This document shows, piece by piece, positions 27,228-35,856 of a stretch of 64,000 nucleotides of DNA. The stretch covers positions 248,001 through 312,000 of the forward strand of contig NZ_JARGYU010000001.1 of the NCBI RefSeq assembly GCF_034471385.1, given 5' to 3'. A model generated the notes under the pieces. That model was not told where the DNA came from. It searched no databases and saw nothing but the letters and a program-made list of their open reading frames with translations. The position numbers were made by a program, and so were the translations under genes. Position 1 is the first letter of the stretch, and every line of letters starts with the position of its first letter. Source of the DNA: Lyticum sinuosum (GTDB lineage Bacteria; Pseudomonadota; Alphaproteobacteria; Rickettsiales; Midichloriaceae).

Positions 27228-28253
27228 ATGGATTTTATTGATGAAGCTAGAGTTATATTAAAAGCAGGTAAAGGAGGAAATGGTATTATAGCTTTTCATA
27301 GAGCAAAATTTCTTGAATTTGGAGGCCCAGATGGAGGAAATGGCGGGAAAGGAGGAGACTTATTTTTTCATGCAACTAAAGATATAAATACCCTAAGCTC
27401 TTTTCGTTATAAAGCAGATTATAAAGCAAAATCTGGAAAAGATGGTAGTGGTGATAGAAGAGCTGGAGCATCAGGAGAAGATTTAATTATAGATGTTCCG
27501 GTAGGTACTCAAATTTATGATTATAACTCCAATGAGATAATTTATGATATGGTAAAAGAAGGAGAAAAATTTCTTATAGCTAAAGGTGGACGTGGAGGAG
27601 CAGGAAACGCTGTATTTAAAAATTCTATCGATAGATCTCCTCGTAAAAGAACTCTTGGCCAAAATGGAGAAGAAATTATTGTGAAATTAAAACTTAAGGT
27701 TCTATCTAACATCGGATTAGTTGGTCTTCCTAATGCTGGAAAATCAACTTTCTTAGCTATAACCACGGCAGCTAAACCAAAGATAGCAGATTACCCATTT
27801 ACTACATTACATCCGCAACTTGGAATAATTAGTAGGGGTTATGATGATTTAGTAATAGCCGATATACCAGGTCTTATAGAAGGAGCAAATGAAGGAGTAG
27901 GTTTAGGACACAGATTTCTTAAACATATTGAAAGATGTGAAATATTATTACACCTTATAGATATTACATCTGATGACATTATAAAAGATTATAATACTAT
28001 AATAAATGAACTTCATCAATATAGTGATATTTTAATTAATAAAAGAAGAATTATTGCGCTTAATAAAATCGATCTTATCAATGAAGAAGAATTATATTGT
28101 AAATATAATATACTTAAAGAATATTGCGAATCTCAAGAATCTAAATTTGATATTTTTTGTTGTTCTGGGGTTACAGGAAGTAATATCAAAAATCTAATAA
28201 GCAATTTATTTGATTTATATAATACTATAAAAAACAATAATATTTCCAATTAA
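27228..28253 (+). CDS. obgE: GTPase ObgE/CgtA
   Basis: Obg is an essential GTPase that binds the 50S subunit and acts in late ribosome assembly and stress control. The N-terminal Gly-rich OBG fold (residues 1-155; GGNGIIAFHRAKF, GGPDGGNGGKGGD, GGRGGAGNAVF) is followed by the G domain: G1 GLPNAGKST (about 166), switch region ADYPFTTLHPQLG, G3 DIPGLIEGA, G4 NKID. Length 341 is normal, without a long C-terminal extension. folE begins 18 bp after the stop, so the two probably share a transcript. Confidence 0.96.
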   Translation: MDFIDEARVILKAGKGGNGIIAFHRAKFLEFGGPDGGNGGKGGDLFFHATKDINTLSSFRYKADYKAKSGKDGSGDRRAGASGEDLIIDVPVGTQIYDYNSNEIIYDMVKEGEKFLIAKGGRGGAGNAVFKNSIDRSPRKRTLGQNGEEIIVKLKLKVLSNIGLVGLPNAGKSTFLAITTAAKPKIADYPFTTLHPQLGIISRGYDDLVIADIPGLIEGANEGVGLGHRFLKHIERCEILLHLIDITSDDIIKDYNTIINELHQYSDILINKRRIIALNKIDLINEEELYCKYNILKEYCESQESKFDIFCCSGVTGSNIKNLISNLFDLYNTIKNNNISN

Positions 28254-28271
28254 TATAAAATATAATATAAA

Positions 28272-28931
28272 ATGAATGATATAAATCTTAATAATAATAA
28301 AACAATATCAAAAGACTCATTTTTATCACAATCAGATTTACAAAAATCAAAATTGAATAATAATTTTAATAATTCAGATTATAATAATTGTTGTGATGCA
28401 ATTAGCACTATATTAAATTATTTTGGATATAATTGTGAAAATATCCCAAGTATGAAAAAAACACCATATCGTGTCATGGAATACTTGAGAGAAACTATAT
28501 CAAATGAAAATCAATCTTTAAAATCATTATTATCTGGAAAAAAAATACCTGCAGATAGATACGATGGTTTAGTTTGTGTAGATAATATATTTTTTTATTC
28601 TCTTTGTGAACATCATTTAACCCCTATGAATGGATATGCAACAATAATATATAAACCTAATGAGTTTATTGTTGGTATAGGTAGTATTTGTGATTTAGTT
28701 TGTAATGCAGCAAAAAAACTACAAATTCAGGAAAAGATGACACAACAAATAGCAGATATTATTGATGAAGAATTAAAACCAGAAGGATTGGTTGTTTTAT
28801 TAGAAGCACAGCAGCATTGCATAATTGGAAGTGGTCCTAAACAAAATAATAGTATAATGAGAACAATAATTAGAAGAGGATCTTTAGAAAAAGAATCTTT
28901 AAATTATTTATTCCCTCTAAGAAAGATATAA
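28272..28931 (+). CDS. folE: GTP cyclohydrolase I
   Basis: FolE converts GTP to 7,8-dihydroneopterin triphosphate, the first step for folate and for the QueD branch. The zinc and catalytic motifs are visible: SLCEHHLTPMNGYATI (Cys and His ligands), IVGIGSICDLV, QEKMTQQIADII, and EAQQHCI with the second Cys. The first ~40 residues are Asn/Ser-rich and non-conserved, as often in this family. The reading frame begins 18 bp after obgE. Its product is the substrate of QueD at 3.2 kb. Confidence 0.95.
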   Translation: MNDINLNNNKTISKDSFLSQSDLQKSKLNNNFNNSDYNNCCDAISTILNYFGYNCENIPSMKKTPYRVMEYLRETISNENQSLKSLLSGKKIPADRYDGLVCVDNIFFYSLCEHHLTPMNGYATIIYKPNEFIVGIGSICDLVCNAAKKLQIQEKMTQQIADIIDEELKPEGLVVLLEAQQHCIIGSGPKQNNSIMRTIIRRGSLEKESLNYLFPLRKI

Positions 28932-28982
28932 TGTTTAAAAAATTGATTTTAAACTGATCAAGATTAAAAGTTTTACAAAAAA

Positions 28983-30365
28983 GTGCTTAATAAAATAATA
29001 GTTGGTTGTGAAGAATGGTGTTCATTACCTGATATAGGAATAATGGCGATAAAAGCGAAGATAGATTCTGGGGCTTTAACATCTTCAATAAATGCTCATA
29101 ATATATCAGTAGAAATAGATAATGATGGTACAGAATATGCTCATTTTGACATTAATCCAATTCAATATAATCAATCACTGAAAATAAAATGTAGGTCTCA
29201 AATCATATGTAGAAGAATTATAAAAAGCTCAAATGGAATTTCTGAAAAAAGAATTATAATATTAGTGAATGTTAGTATGGCAGGTAAAAAATGGCCTATT
29301 GAGTTAAGTTTAGCTAATAGAAGTAATATGGAATATCGTATGCTTTTAGGAAGAGAAGCAATGGAAAAATTTTTTATAGATATGTCACGTAAATTTATAT
29401 TAGGTAATATTAGTATAAAAAAAATACATCGTATGTATAAATCGAAGATAAATCATAATTTGAATAATAAAAAAAAATTAAAAGTAATTTTATTAGCTTC
29501 TAATCCTCATCTTTATTCTAATAAAAGGATAATTGAAGCTTTTAAGATTCGTGGACACAATATATTATTTGTTGATGTGAGTAAGTGTTATATTAAAATA
29601 TGCTCTGATGGTATGTACGTTTTTTACAATGGTGATCAACTTAATAATGTTGATATAGTTATTCCTAGATTTCGTCCATCAGTAACATTTTTTGGCTGTT
29701 CCTTATTACGACAATTTAATGCAATGGGTGTTTATTGTTTAAATTCAGATGAGGCTGTAGCAAATGCTCGTAATAAATTAAAAGCTCTTCAGATATTAGC
29801 AAAAAAAGGTGTAAAAATTCCTGTAAGTGCATTTGCTAATTCTCCATTAGATACTCAACATCTTATTGATATTGTAGATGGAACACCACTTATTCTCAAG
29901 CTTCTCGAGGGAACACAAGGTAAAGGTGTTGTTCTTATAGATACACATAAATCAGCAAAAAGTGTTATGGATGCATTTAAAAGTATCAAAGCCAGTGTTA
30001 TTTTACAAAGATTTGTTAAAGAAGCAAATGGAGAAGATATTCGTTGTTTTGTTATTGGTGGTAAAATTGTTGCTTCCATGAAAAGACAAGCAAATATCGA
30101 TGATTTTCGCTCAAATCTTCATCTTGGTGGAAAAGCATTATCCGTAAAATTAACAAAAGATGAAATATCTATGGCAAAATTAGCTAGTAAATCTCTTGGA
30201 ATGCAGATTAGTGGTGTTGATATAGTAAGGTCCAAAAATGGATCACAAGTAATTGAAGTGAATTCATCTCCAGGATTAGAAGGTATAGAAAAAATTACTG
30301 GTTTAGATATTGCTGGAATGATTGTAGATTATGTTGAAAAAGATATTGCTTATAGAGCTAAATAA
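28983..30365 (+). CDS. rimK: Fusion of retropepsin-like (RimB/DUF785) domain and RimK ATP-grasp glutamate ligase
   Basis: Residues 1-145 resemble the retropepsin-like 'ATP-dependent zinc protease' family (PF05618): VGCEEWCSLPDIGIMAIKAKIDSGALTSSINAH, with the DSGA aspartyl-protease-like motif. Residues ~165-460 are RimK: NKLKALQILAKKGVKIP, the ATP-grasp core ILKLLEGTQGKGVVLI, QRFVKEANGEDIRCFVIGG, FRSNLHLGG, and the metal-binding VIEVNSSPGLEGIE. RimK adds glutamates to the C-terminus of ribosomal protein S6 in E. coli; the retropepsin partner probably processes such tails. Start is GTG at 28983. The N-terminal motif begins almost at once, so no longer start is needed. Its possible substrate gene rpsF lies at 60.8 kb. 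Confidence 0.86.
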   Translation: MLNKIIVGCEEWCSLPDIGIMAIKAKIDSGALTSSINAHNISVEIDNDGTEYAHFDINPIQYNQSLKIKCRSQIICRRIIKSSNGISEKRIIILVNVSMAGKKWPIELSLANRSNMEYRMLLGREAMEKFFIDMSRKFILGNISIKKIHRMYKSKINHNLNNKKKLKVILLASNPHLYSNKRIIEAFKIRGHNILFVDVSKCYIKICSDGMYVFYNGDQLNNVDIVIPRFRPSVTFFGCSLLRQFNAMGVYCLNSDEAVANARNKLKALQILAKKGVKIPVSAFANSPLDTQHLIDIVDGTPLILKLLEGTQGKGVVLIDTHKSAKSVMDAFKSIKASVILQRFVKEANGEDIRCFVIGGKIVASMKRQANIDDFRSNLHLGGKALSVKLTKDEISMAKLASKSLGMQISGVDIVRSKNGSQVIEVNSSPGLEGIEKITGLDIAGMIVDYVEKDIAYRAK

Positions 30366-30433
30366 TTCTAATTAATATTAAATTAATTTGTATTCTTTAA
30401 TTTAACAATTAATATTTTAAACTATTATTCTAA

Positions 30434-31960
30434 TTAATTTATATTTTTTAATAATTTGTATTTTGACAATGCTATTTTTCTCGTTTCATCTATATTTATT
30501 ATTTGAGATGGGTAATTGGATGAAGAATTATATTCTTTCCAGGGTTCATGAATAAATTCTATTGACACATTTTTTAGTTCCGGTATGTATTTTTTTATGT
30601 ATTGGCCGTATGGATCAAATTTCTTTGATTGTAATATAGGGTTAAAAATTCTAAAATACGGTGCTGCGTCTGCTCCACAACCTGCAACCCATTGCCAATT
30701 ATTACTATTTACAGCGATATCTGCATCAACTAAGCAATCTATAAACCATTCAGCGCCATATCTCCAATCAATAAATAAGTTTTTTACTAAAAAAGAGCTT
30801 ACAATCATTCTAACACGATTATGCATATATCCAGTGTTCCATAATTGACGCATTCCAGCATCTATTATAGGATATCCTGTTGTTCCATATTTCCAAGCAT
30901 TTTCTTTTACTTTATCATAATTATCTACCCAAAAATCAAATTTTGCGTTAAAATTTTTATTATAAAGATTTGGAAAATGATATATCAAATAATATGAAAA
31001 TTCACGCCAAATTATTTCATTAAGAAAACAATTATAATGTATTATATTGTTTTGATTTGCATGTGAGATTTTATTTTGAATTTCCCACCATATTTGATGT
31101 GGAGATATTTCTCCGAAATGAATATGAGGAGATAAATATGATGTTCCGGGAATTCCTGGGTATTCTCGTAATGTCTTATATCCTAGTATATTATCTTCAT
31201 ATATATTATTATATATAATTTTATCAAAGAGTTTTTTGATATTTTTTTCTGTTTTTATATTATTAATTTTATTTATATCTTTTTTTATAGATAAATTATT
31301 TAGTATAGAGCTATTTTGCAATATATATAAATTAATAAAATTATTTAATTTAATTTGTGCAGATTTTTCTCCAACTTTCCATATTTTATCAAATTTTTTG
31401 TGCCAATTATTTTTTGGTAGAATATCTAAATCATCAAGAGATAATGTTTGATTATCTCTAATCATAATAAAATCTGGTTTTGTTATTGGTTTATTTGGAA
31501 TAAATTTTAAACATTGTGTTTTATATGGTGTAAAAATCTTATAAAATTCATTATTTTTATTCATTATATTATTAGGTTCCCATAATAATTTTCCAATACA
31601 AGGATTGGATCTAATATTATTTTTTTTAGCAATTGAAATTAATTTATTGTCTAATTCTGAGTAATCTTTTTGCCAATATAATCCATTAATTTGATATTTT
31701 TGTATAATTTTTTCTATAATTATATCATAATGCCCAGAGAAAAAATTGAGTTTACCATTAAGTTGATCATCAGAATTTAAAGAAAATAAACTATTATATA
31801 ACCACCATCTACTAGCTTCTCCTATAAAAAAATTAGGATAATACATAGCAAAATCATAAATATATAGAGATAATATTGGTAAATTAGATTTTGATGCTTC
31901 ATTTAATGTATGATTGTCTGATAATCTCAGATTACATGTAAAAAGTAATATATTAATCAT
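30434..31960 (-). CDS. phrB: Deoxyribodipyrimidine photolyase
   Basis: A cryptochrome/photolyase-family flavoprotein that repairs UV-induced cyclobutane pyrimidine dimers with light. The N-terminal alpha/beta domain starts with NLRLSDNHTLNEA (family WFRxDLRLxDN) and the C-terminal FAD domain has TGYPIIDAGMRQLWNTGYMHNR, MIVSSFLVKNLFIDWRYGAEWF, DIAVNSNNWQWVAGCGADAAPYFRIFNP and the FDPYGQYI end. These fit class I CPD photolyases. Residues ~195-250 are Asn/Lys/Ile-rich. A photolyase is unexpected in an organism living inside another cell, but is known in some aquatic-host symbionts. It is convergent with the preceding gene. Confidence 0.93.
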   Translation of the reverse strand: MINILLFTCNLRLSDNHTLNEASKSNLPILSLYIYDFAMYYPNFFIGEASRWWLYNSLFSLNSDDQLNGKLNFFSGHYDIIIEKIIQKYQINGLYWQKDYSELDNKLISIAKKNNIRSNPCIGKLLWEPNNIMNKNNEFYKIFTPYKTQCLKFIPNKPITKPDFIMIRDNQTLSLDDLDILPKNNWHKKFDKIWKVGEKSAQIKLNNFINLYILQNSSILNNLSIKKDINKINNIKTEKNIKKLFDKIIYNNIYEDNILGYKTLREYPGIPGTSYLSPHIHFGEISPHQIWWEIQNKISHANQNNIIHYNCFLNEIIWREFSYYLIYHFPNLYNKNFNAKFDFWVDNYDKVKENAWKYGTTGYPIIDAGMRQLWNTGYMHNRVRMIVSSFLVKNLFIDWRYGAEWFIDCLVDADIAVNSNNWQWVAGCGADAAPYFRIFNPILQSKKFDPYGQYIKKYIPELKNVSIEFIHEPWKEYNSSSNYPSQIINIDETRKIALSKYKLLKNIN

Positions 31961-31985
31961 TATATTAAAAAATATTTAAATTTTT

Positions 31986-34900
31986 TTATGTTAACAATAA
32001 ATATCCATCTTTCCATAAATTATCAGTCATATTATATGAAAAATCATTATATAAACCTATATTTCCATCCATTTCATTATCTTTATCTTGGTCTTTATAT
32101 AAGCTTTCTTCTATCCCCCACAAAATTTTTACTACCCCATAATATATTTTTAATAATTTACTTATTTTGTATATTAAAGATTTGTACAATGGTTTTTTCA
32201 CATATATCTCTTTTACTACAGGAAAATCTTGATAATCTATTTCAAGTATACGAAGTTTAACATTTGCATTTTCTATAGCAGTAAGATCTCCAGAAAACAT
32301 TGTGATCACTGCTAATGATAATTGTTCTACTATTTCTGATTTTTTTACATTATTATTTTTATATTTAGTAAATATAATTTCATTTTTATCAGAATTTATA
32401 ATATAATCTACTCTATCTACATATCCATATATTTTAAACGGTATAGTAGAATGATCGTTATTTTCCAAATTGTTTATTAAATTTTTATTCTCTAAATTAT
32501 TGTTAAAATATTTATTAGCAAAATAATCTTCATTATTAAATTCTTCGTCAGATTTTCGTATAATATTATTTGGTACTATTATATCAAATTTCCAGGAAAA
32601 TTTTTGTTCTACTAAACTTTTCTGTATTTTAAAATCTCTTAAAAAATTTTCTTCTATTAAAAGAATCCATTTTCCTATATTTCTAATTTTTTCACGCCAT
32701 GTGAAATAAACGTATTTTGTTGATTTTTCAAGTAATAAATAAAAATTAGTTTCTAAAGAATTAATATAATTGATATATGTTTCTTCTAAACAATCATTAA
32801 TACTTTCGATAGAATCGTTTGTTATGATATTAATAGGATTTTCAATCTCATTTAATTTTAAATAGTTATTAGAATAATCAGTATTATTATCTATATCTTT
32901 AGTTATAAAATTAGAATTATAAATTTTTAAAGAATTTTGTTTTTCATGGAATAAGTTAATGCAATCTATTAAATATGAATTTGTTTCAGAAATTGCAATT
33001 TTTAATGTTTTGTTAAAAATATATTTATGATTATCAATATTTGAAGATTTAATTTGTAAAATATTCTCTACATAATATAAATAAGGATTGAGTATTAGTT
33101 TTGATATACTGTAATAATTAAAGTATAGAGGACGCATAGAAAAAGGTGGTGATACAGATGCTGGTGGTGTTTCATCTTTTTTTTCTACATTATTTTCTTT
33201 ATTATATAATATTTCTGTATTAATGTTATTTTTTTGGCAAAAAAACTGAAGTGGAATATTATTTTTACATTTATTAATATATAAATTATTATAACTAAGC
33301 ATCCATATAATAATATTATCTATTTGCTGAATTTGAATTGTTTTATTTTTAGTAAATTCAGAAGAATCGCAATAAAAAATTAAATTATTTGTATAATTTA
33401 TATCATTATTGATATTATTGTTATAATTAAAACCAGAACTATTTTCAGGATTGTTTAATAAAAACTCTTCTATCGTCAAAATATTTATATTTATTTTTTT
33501 ATTATCAATTTTTTTATTATCAATATTATAATTATTAATTGAAATATTTAAATTAGGACTAAAATTATTATCTATTTTATTAGAAATTTTATTAAAAGTG
33601 AATTCAACAAAAAATTTATAAAATACTATAAAATTTTCAGATATTAAATCTGAATTTATATCAAAATAGTAATTATTTATTAAATTATTAATTTTTTCTA
33701 AATAAAAAATTACATCGTCAAAATTAAAATTATCATTATCATTAATATAAAGTTTACCATTATTATTCATTCTAAAATCTTCAAAGAAAAAATTTAATTT
33801 TGTCATTAGTTCTTTGATATAATTTATATGAATATAAGAGAGTTGAATGATACTATTTCTATCAAATAGTTCATTATTTAAATATATATTTGAAATAAAG
33901 AAAATAATTTTTGACTTAAAATCTATTAATTGATTTATGAGAAATATTGCAATATCTTTCTGATATTTATCTTCTTCTTCTGATATTTCAGATATCACTA
34001 AATCTTGCCAATAATTATATATATTAAAATTTTTATTTAAATCTATTTTATTTATAATATCTAATAAATATCTATTATAATTAGAATATGTATATAATAT
34101 ATGTAAAAAATTCAATAAATGTTTATTTTCTTCATCTGTTATTATTTCAAGATTATTTAATTGATCAATTTTAGTATTATCTATTTTTTTATCATTATTA
34201 TACAATAATTTTATCTTTTTATATAAAAATGATATATATTGAATTGGACTTTTTATTATTGAAAAAAAACAAGATAGAAAATCATCTAATTTATGATATT
34301 TAGTTTTTTGAATATCATCACTATAAATTTCATCAGATTTATTAAATAATTCTTTATTATCTTCAATAAAATATAATATATATTTATTGAAATCTTCTTT
34401 TCTTTTTTGAACAACAAAAGTAACAGAATTTATTGATATTATTGTATTTTTACTATATTCCAAAATATATGAAAATGCATTTGATAAGTAAGATATAATA
34501 CTATTAGATTCTGGTAAAAATTTTATAATATTCAAATAATCATAATTATTATCAAATATATTATTACTAGTTATAAACATCTCATAATTATAACGCATTT
34601 TTAAATTATTATCTCTATGATATGGAGATATTGATAAATCTTCGATTTTATCAAGAAATATGTTATTATTATCAATAACAAACCAGTTATATATTTGAAG
34701 ATAAGGAATTGATTTATATTTAAATTTATATTGAGAATTTAGAAAAAACCCGATATTAGAACTTTTCCATTTTCTTATATTTGATGATAAAATTCTATCT
34801 TCATTTATCATATTAATAATTGAATGATTTAATCCCCAAAATAAAAAAATAAAATTCATACTAGAATTACAAACTAATTCTTGTAGAGCAAAACTAAGAT

Positions 34901-35780
34901 TTGAACAAAGTGGATCACTAATAAAACAAAATTTTGGAACCAATTTTTCTTCAAAACTATTGGACTTATGAGAAAATTTGGAATTTTGTGAAGAAGAAAA
35001 AAATTTGTGAAAAACATCCCATTTGTATTTTGCAGAAAATACTAAATTTTGTTGATTCAGAATTTTATCAGCTACCATTATAGCTTGTTTTAATCTGCTA
35101 TTGGTAGTAAAAGATATGAATTCTATATTATAATCATAATCATTAAAATTTCTAATATCACTATAAAATTCTTTTAAAAATAACCTAATTTCGTTTATTT
35201 CATCATGATTAATTTCTATATCACGATCATAAGATAAAAATTCTTCATCACAAAAATGAATTATTTCCTCTTTCAATCTCTCTTTTATTTTATTCAAATT
35301 ATCATTTTCAATAATCAATAAAGCTTGCGCTATAGCTATTTTTTCATCATCTTCTGTTGCTATTTTATAATTATATTTATTTATATTAAAATTATTATTT
35401 GGAAATAATTTATCTAGTAAATATTCTTTTTTTAGTAAAAAATCAGAATAATTTATAAAATATAGTTTTCTTTTTACTTCTTGATTAGATATTTTATTTT
35501 TTATATTATTCAAATTATTATTGGATAATTCTAGATTTGTGTAATCTTCAAATTCTTTGTAATTATTTGAGTTATTATAATTTAAATCTTGCTGTTCTAG
35601 ATTAATATTATCCACCATCCAGTCTGGTAATATAACATACATTGCACATTCAGAATAATTCTCATAAAAGTAATAATTGTACTTCCAGGATTCATTAGTT
35701 ATATCTATATTATCGAAGATGTTTTTCAGAATAGAGTTTATTTCTGAATAAGAAACTATTTTAGGTAAATTAAAAAACAT
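31986..35780 (-). CDS. addB: AddB-like double-strand-break repair protein, probable nuclease-site loss
   Basis: A 1264-residue protein matched to alphaproteobacterial AddB by its ends. The segment around residue 300 (a CFISDP strand, then FLFWGLN and a NSQYKFK block) resembles the AddB inactive-helicase region, and the C-terminal part has YYSISKLILNPYLYYVENIL, where AddB has LSVTRIExxxRDPYAIYAxxxL, followed by the PD-(D/E)XK region IYGYVDRVDYI...EQLSLAV. AddB normally pairs with AddA in end resection. The expected IIDYKTG is replaced by IIFTKYKNN, removing the catalytic Asp, so the nuclease may be dead. Large parts (350-900) are Asn/Ile/Asp-rich. addA is not in the window. Assigned by pattern only; other explanations remain possible. 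Confidence 0.6.
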   Translation of the reverse strand: MFFNLPKIVSYSEINSILKNIFDNIDITNESWKYNYYFYENYSECAMYVILPDWMVDNINLEQQDLNYNNSNNYKEFEDYTNLELSNNNLNNIKNKISNQEVKRKLYFINYSDFLLKKEYLLDKLFPNNNFNINKYNYKIATEDDEKIAIAQALLIIENDNLNKIKERLKEEIIHFCDEEFLSYDRDIEINHDEINEIRLFLKEFYSDIRNFNDYDYNIEFISFTTNSRLKQAIMVADKILNQQNLVFSAKYKWDVFHKFFSSSQNSKFSHKSNSFEEKLVPKFCFISDPLCSNLSFALQELVCNSSMNFIFLFWGLNHSIINMINEDRILSSNIRKWKSSNIGFFLNSQYKFKYKSIPYLQIYNWFVIDNNNIFLDKIEDLSISPYHRDNNLKMRYNYEMFITSNNIFDNNYDYLNIIKFLPESNSIISYLSNAFSYILEYSKNTIISINSVTFVVQKRKEDFNKYILYFIEDNKELFNKSDEIYSDDIQKTKYHKLDDFLSCFFSIIKSPIQYISFLYKKIKLLYNNDKKIDNTKIDQLNNLEIITDEENKHLLNFLHILYTYSNYNRYLLDIINKIDLNKNFNIYNYWQDLVISEISEEEDKYQKDIAIFLINQLIDFKSKIIFFISNIYLNNELFDRNSIIQLSYIHINYIKELMTKLNFFFEDFRMNNNGKLYINDNDNFNFDDVIFYLEKINNLINNYYFDINSDLISENFIVFYKFFVEFTFNKISNKIDNNFSPNLNISINNYNIDNKKIDNKKININILTIEEFLLNNPENSSGFNYNNNINNDINYTNNLIFYCDSSEFTKNKTIQIQQIDNIIIWMLSYNNLYINKCKNNIPLQFFCQKNNINTEILYNKENNVEKKDETPPASVSPPFSMRPLYFNYYSISKLILNPYLYYVENILQIKSSNIDNHKYIFNKTLKIAISETNSYLIDCINLFHEKQNSLKIYNSNFITKDIDNNTDYSNNYLKLNEIENPINIITNDSIESINDCLEETYINYINSLETNFYLLLEKSTKYVYFTWREKIRNIGKWILLIEENFLRDFKIQKSLVEQKFSWKFDIIVPNNIIRKSDEEFNNEDYFANKYFNNNLENKNLINNLENNDHSTIPFKIYGYVDRVDYIINSDKNEIIFTKYKNNNVKKSEIVEQLSLAVITMFSGDLTAIENANVKLRILEIDYQDFPVVKEIYVKKPLYKSLIYKISKLLKIYYGVVKILWGIEESLYKDQDKDNEMDGNIGLYNDFSYNMTDNLWKDGYLLLT

Positions 35781-35856
35781 TACAAACCTTATAAATATTG
35801 AGAATATTGAAAAAAATTAACGGTTATTTATTAGAAATCATTTTTAATTCAATTTT

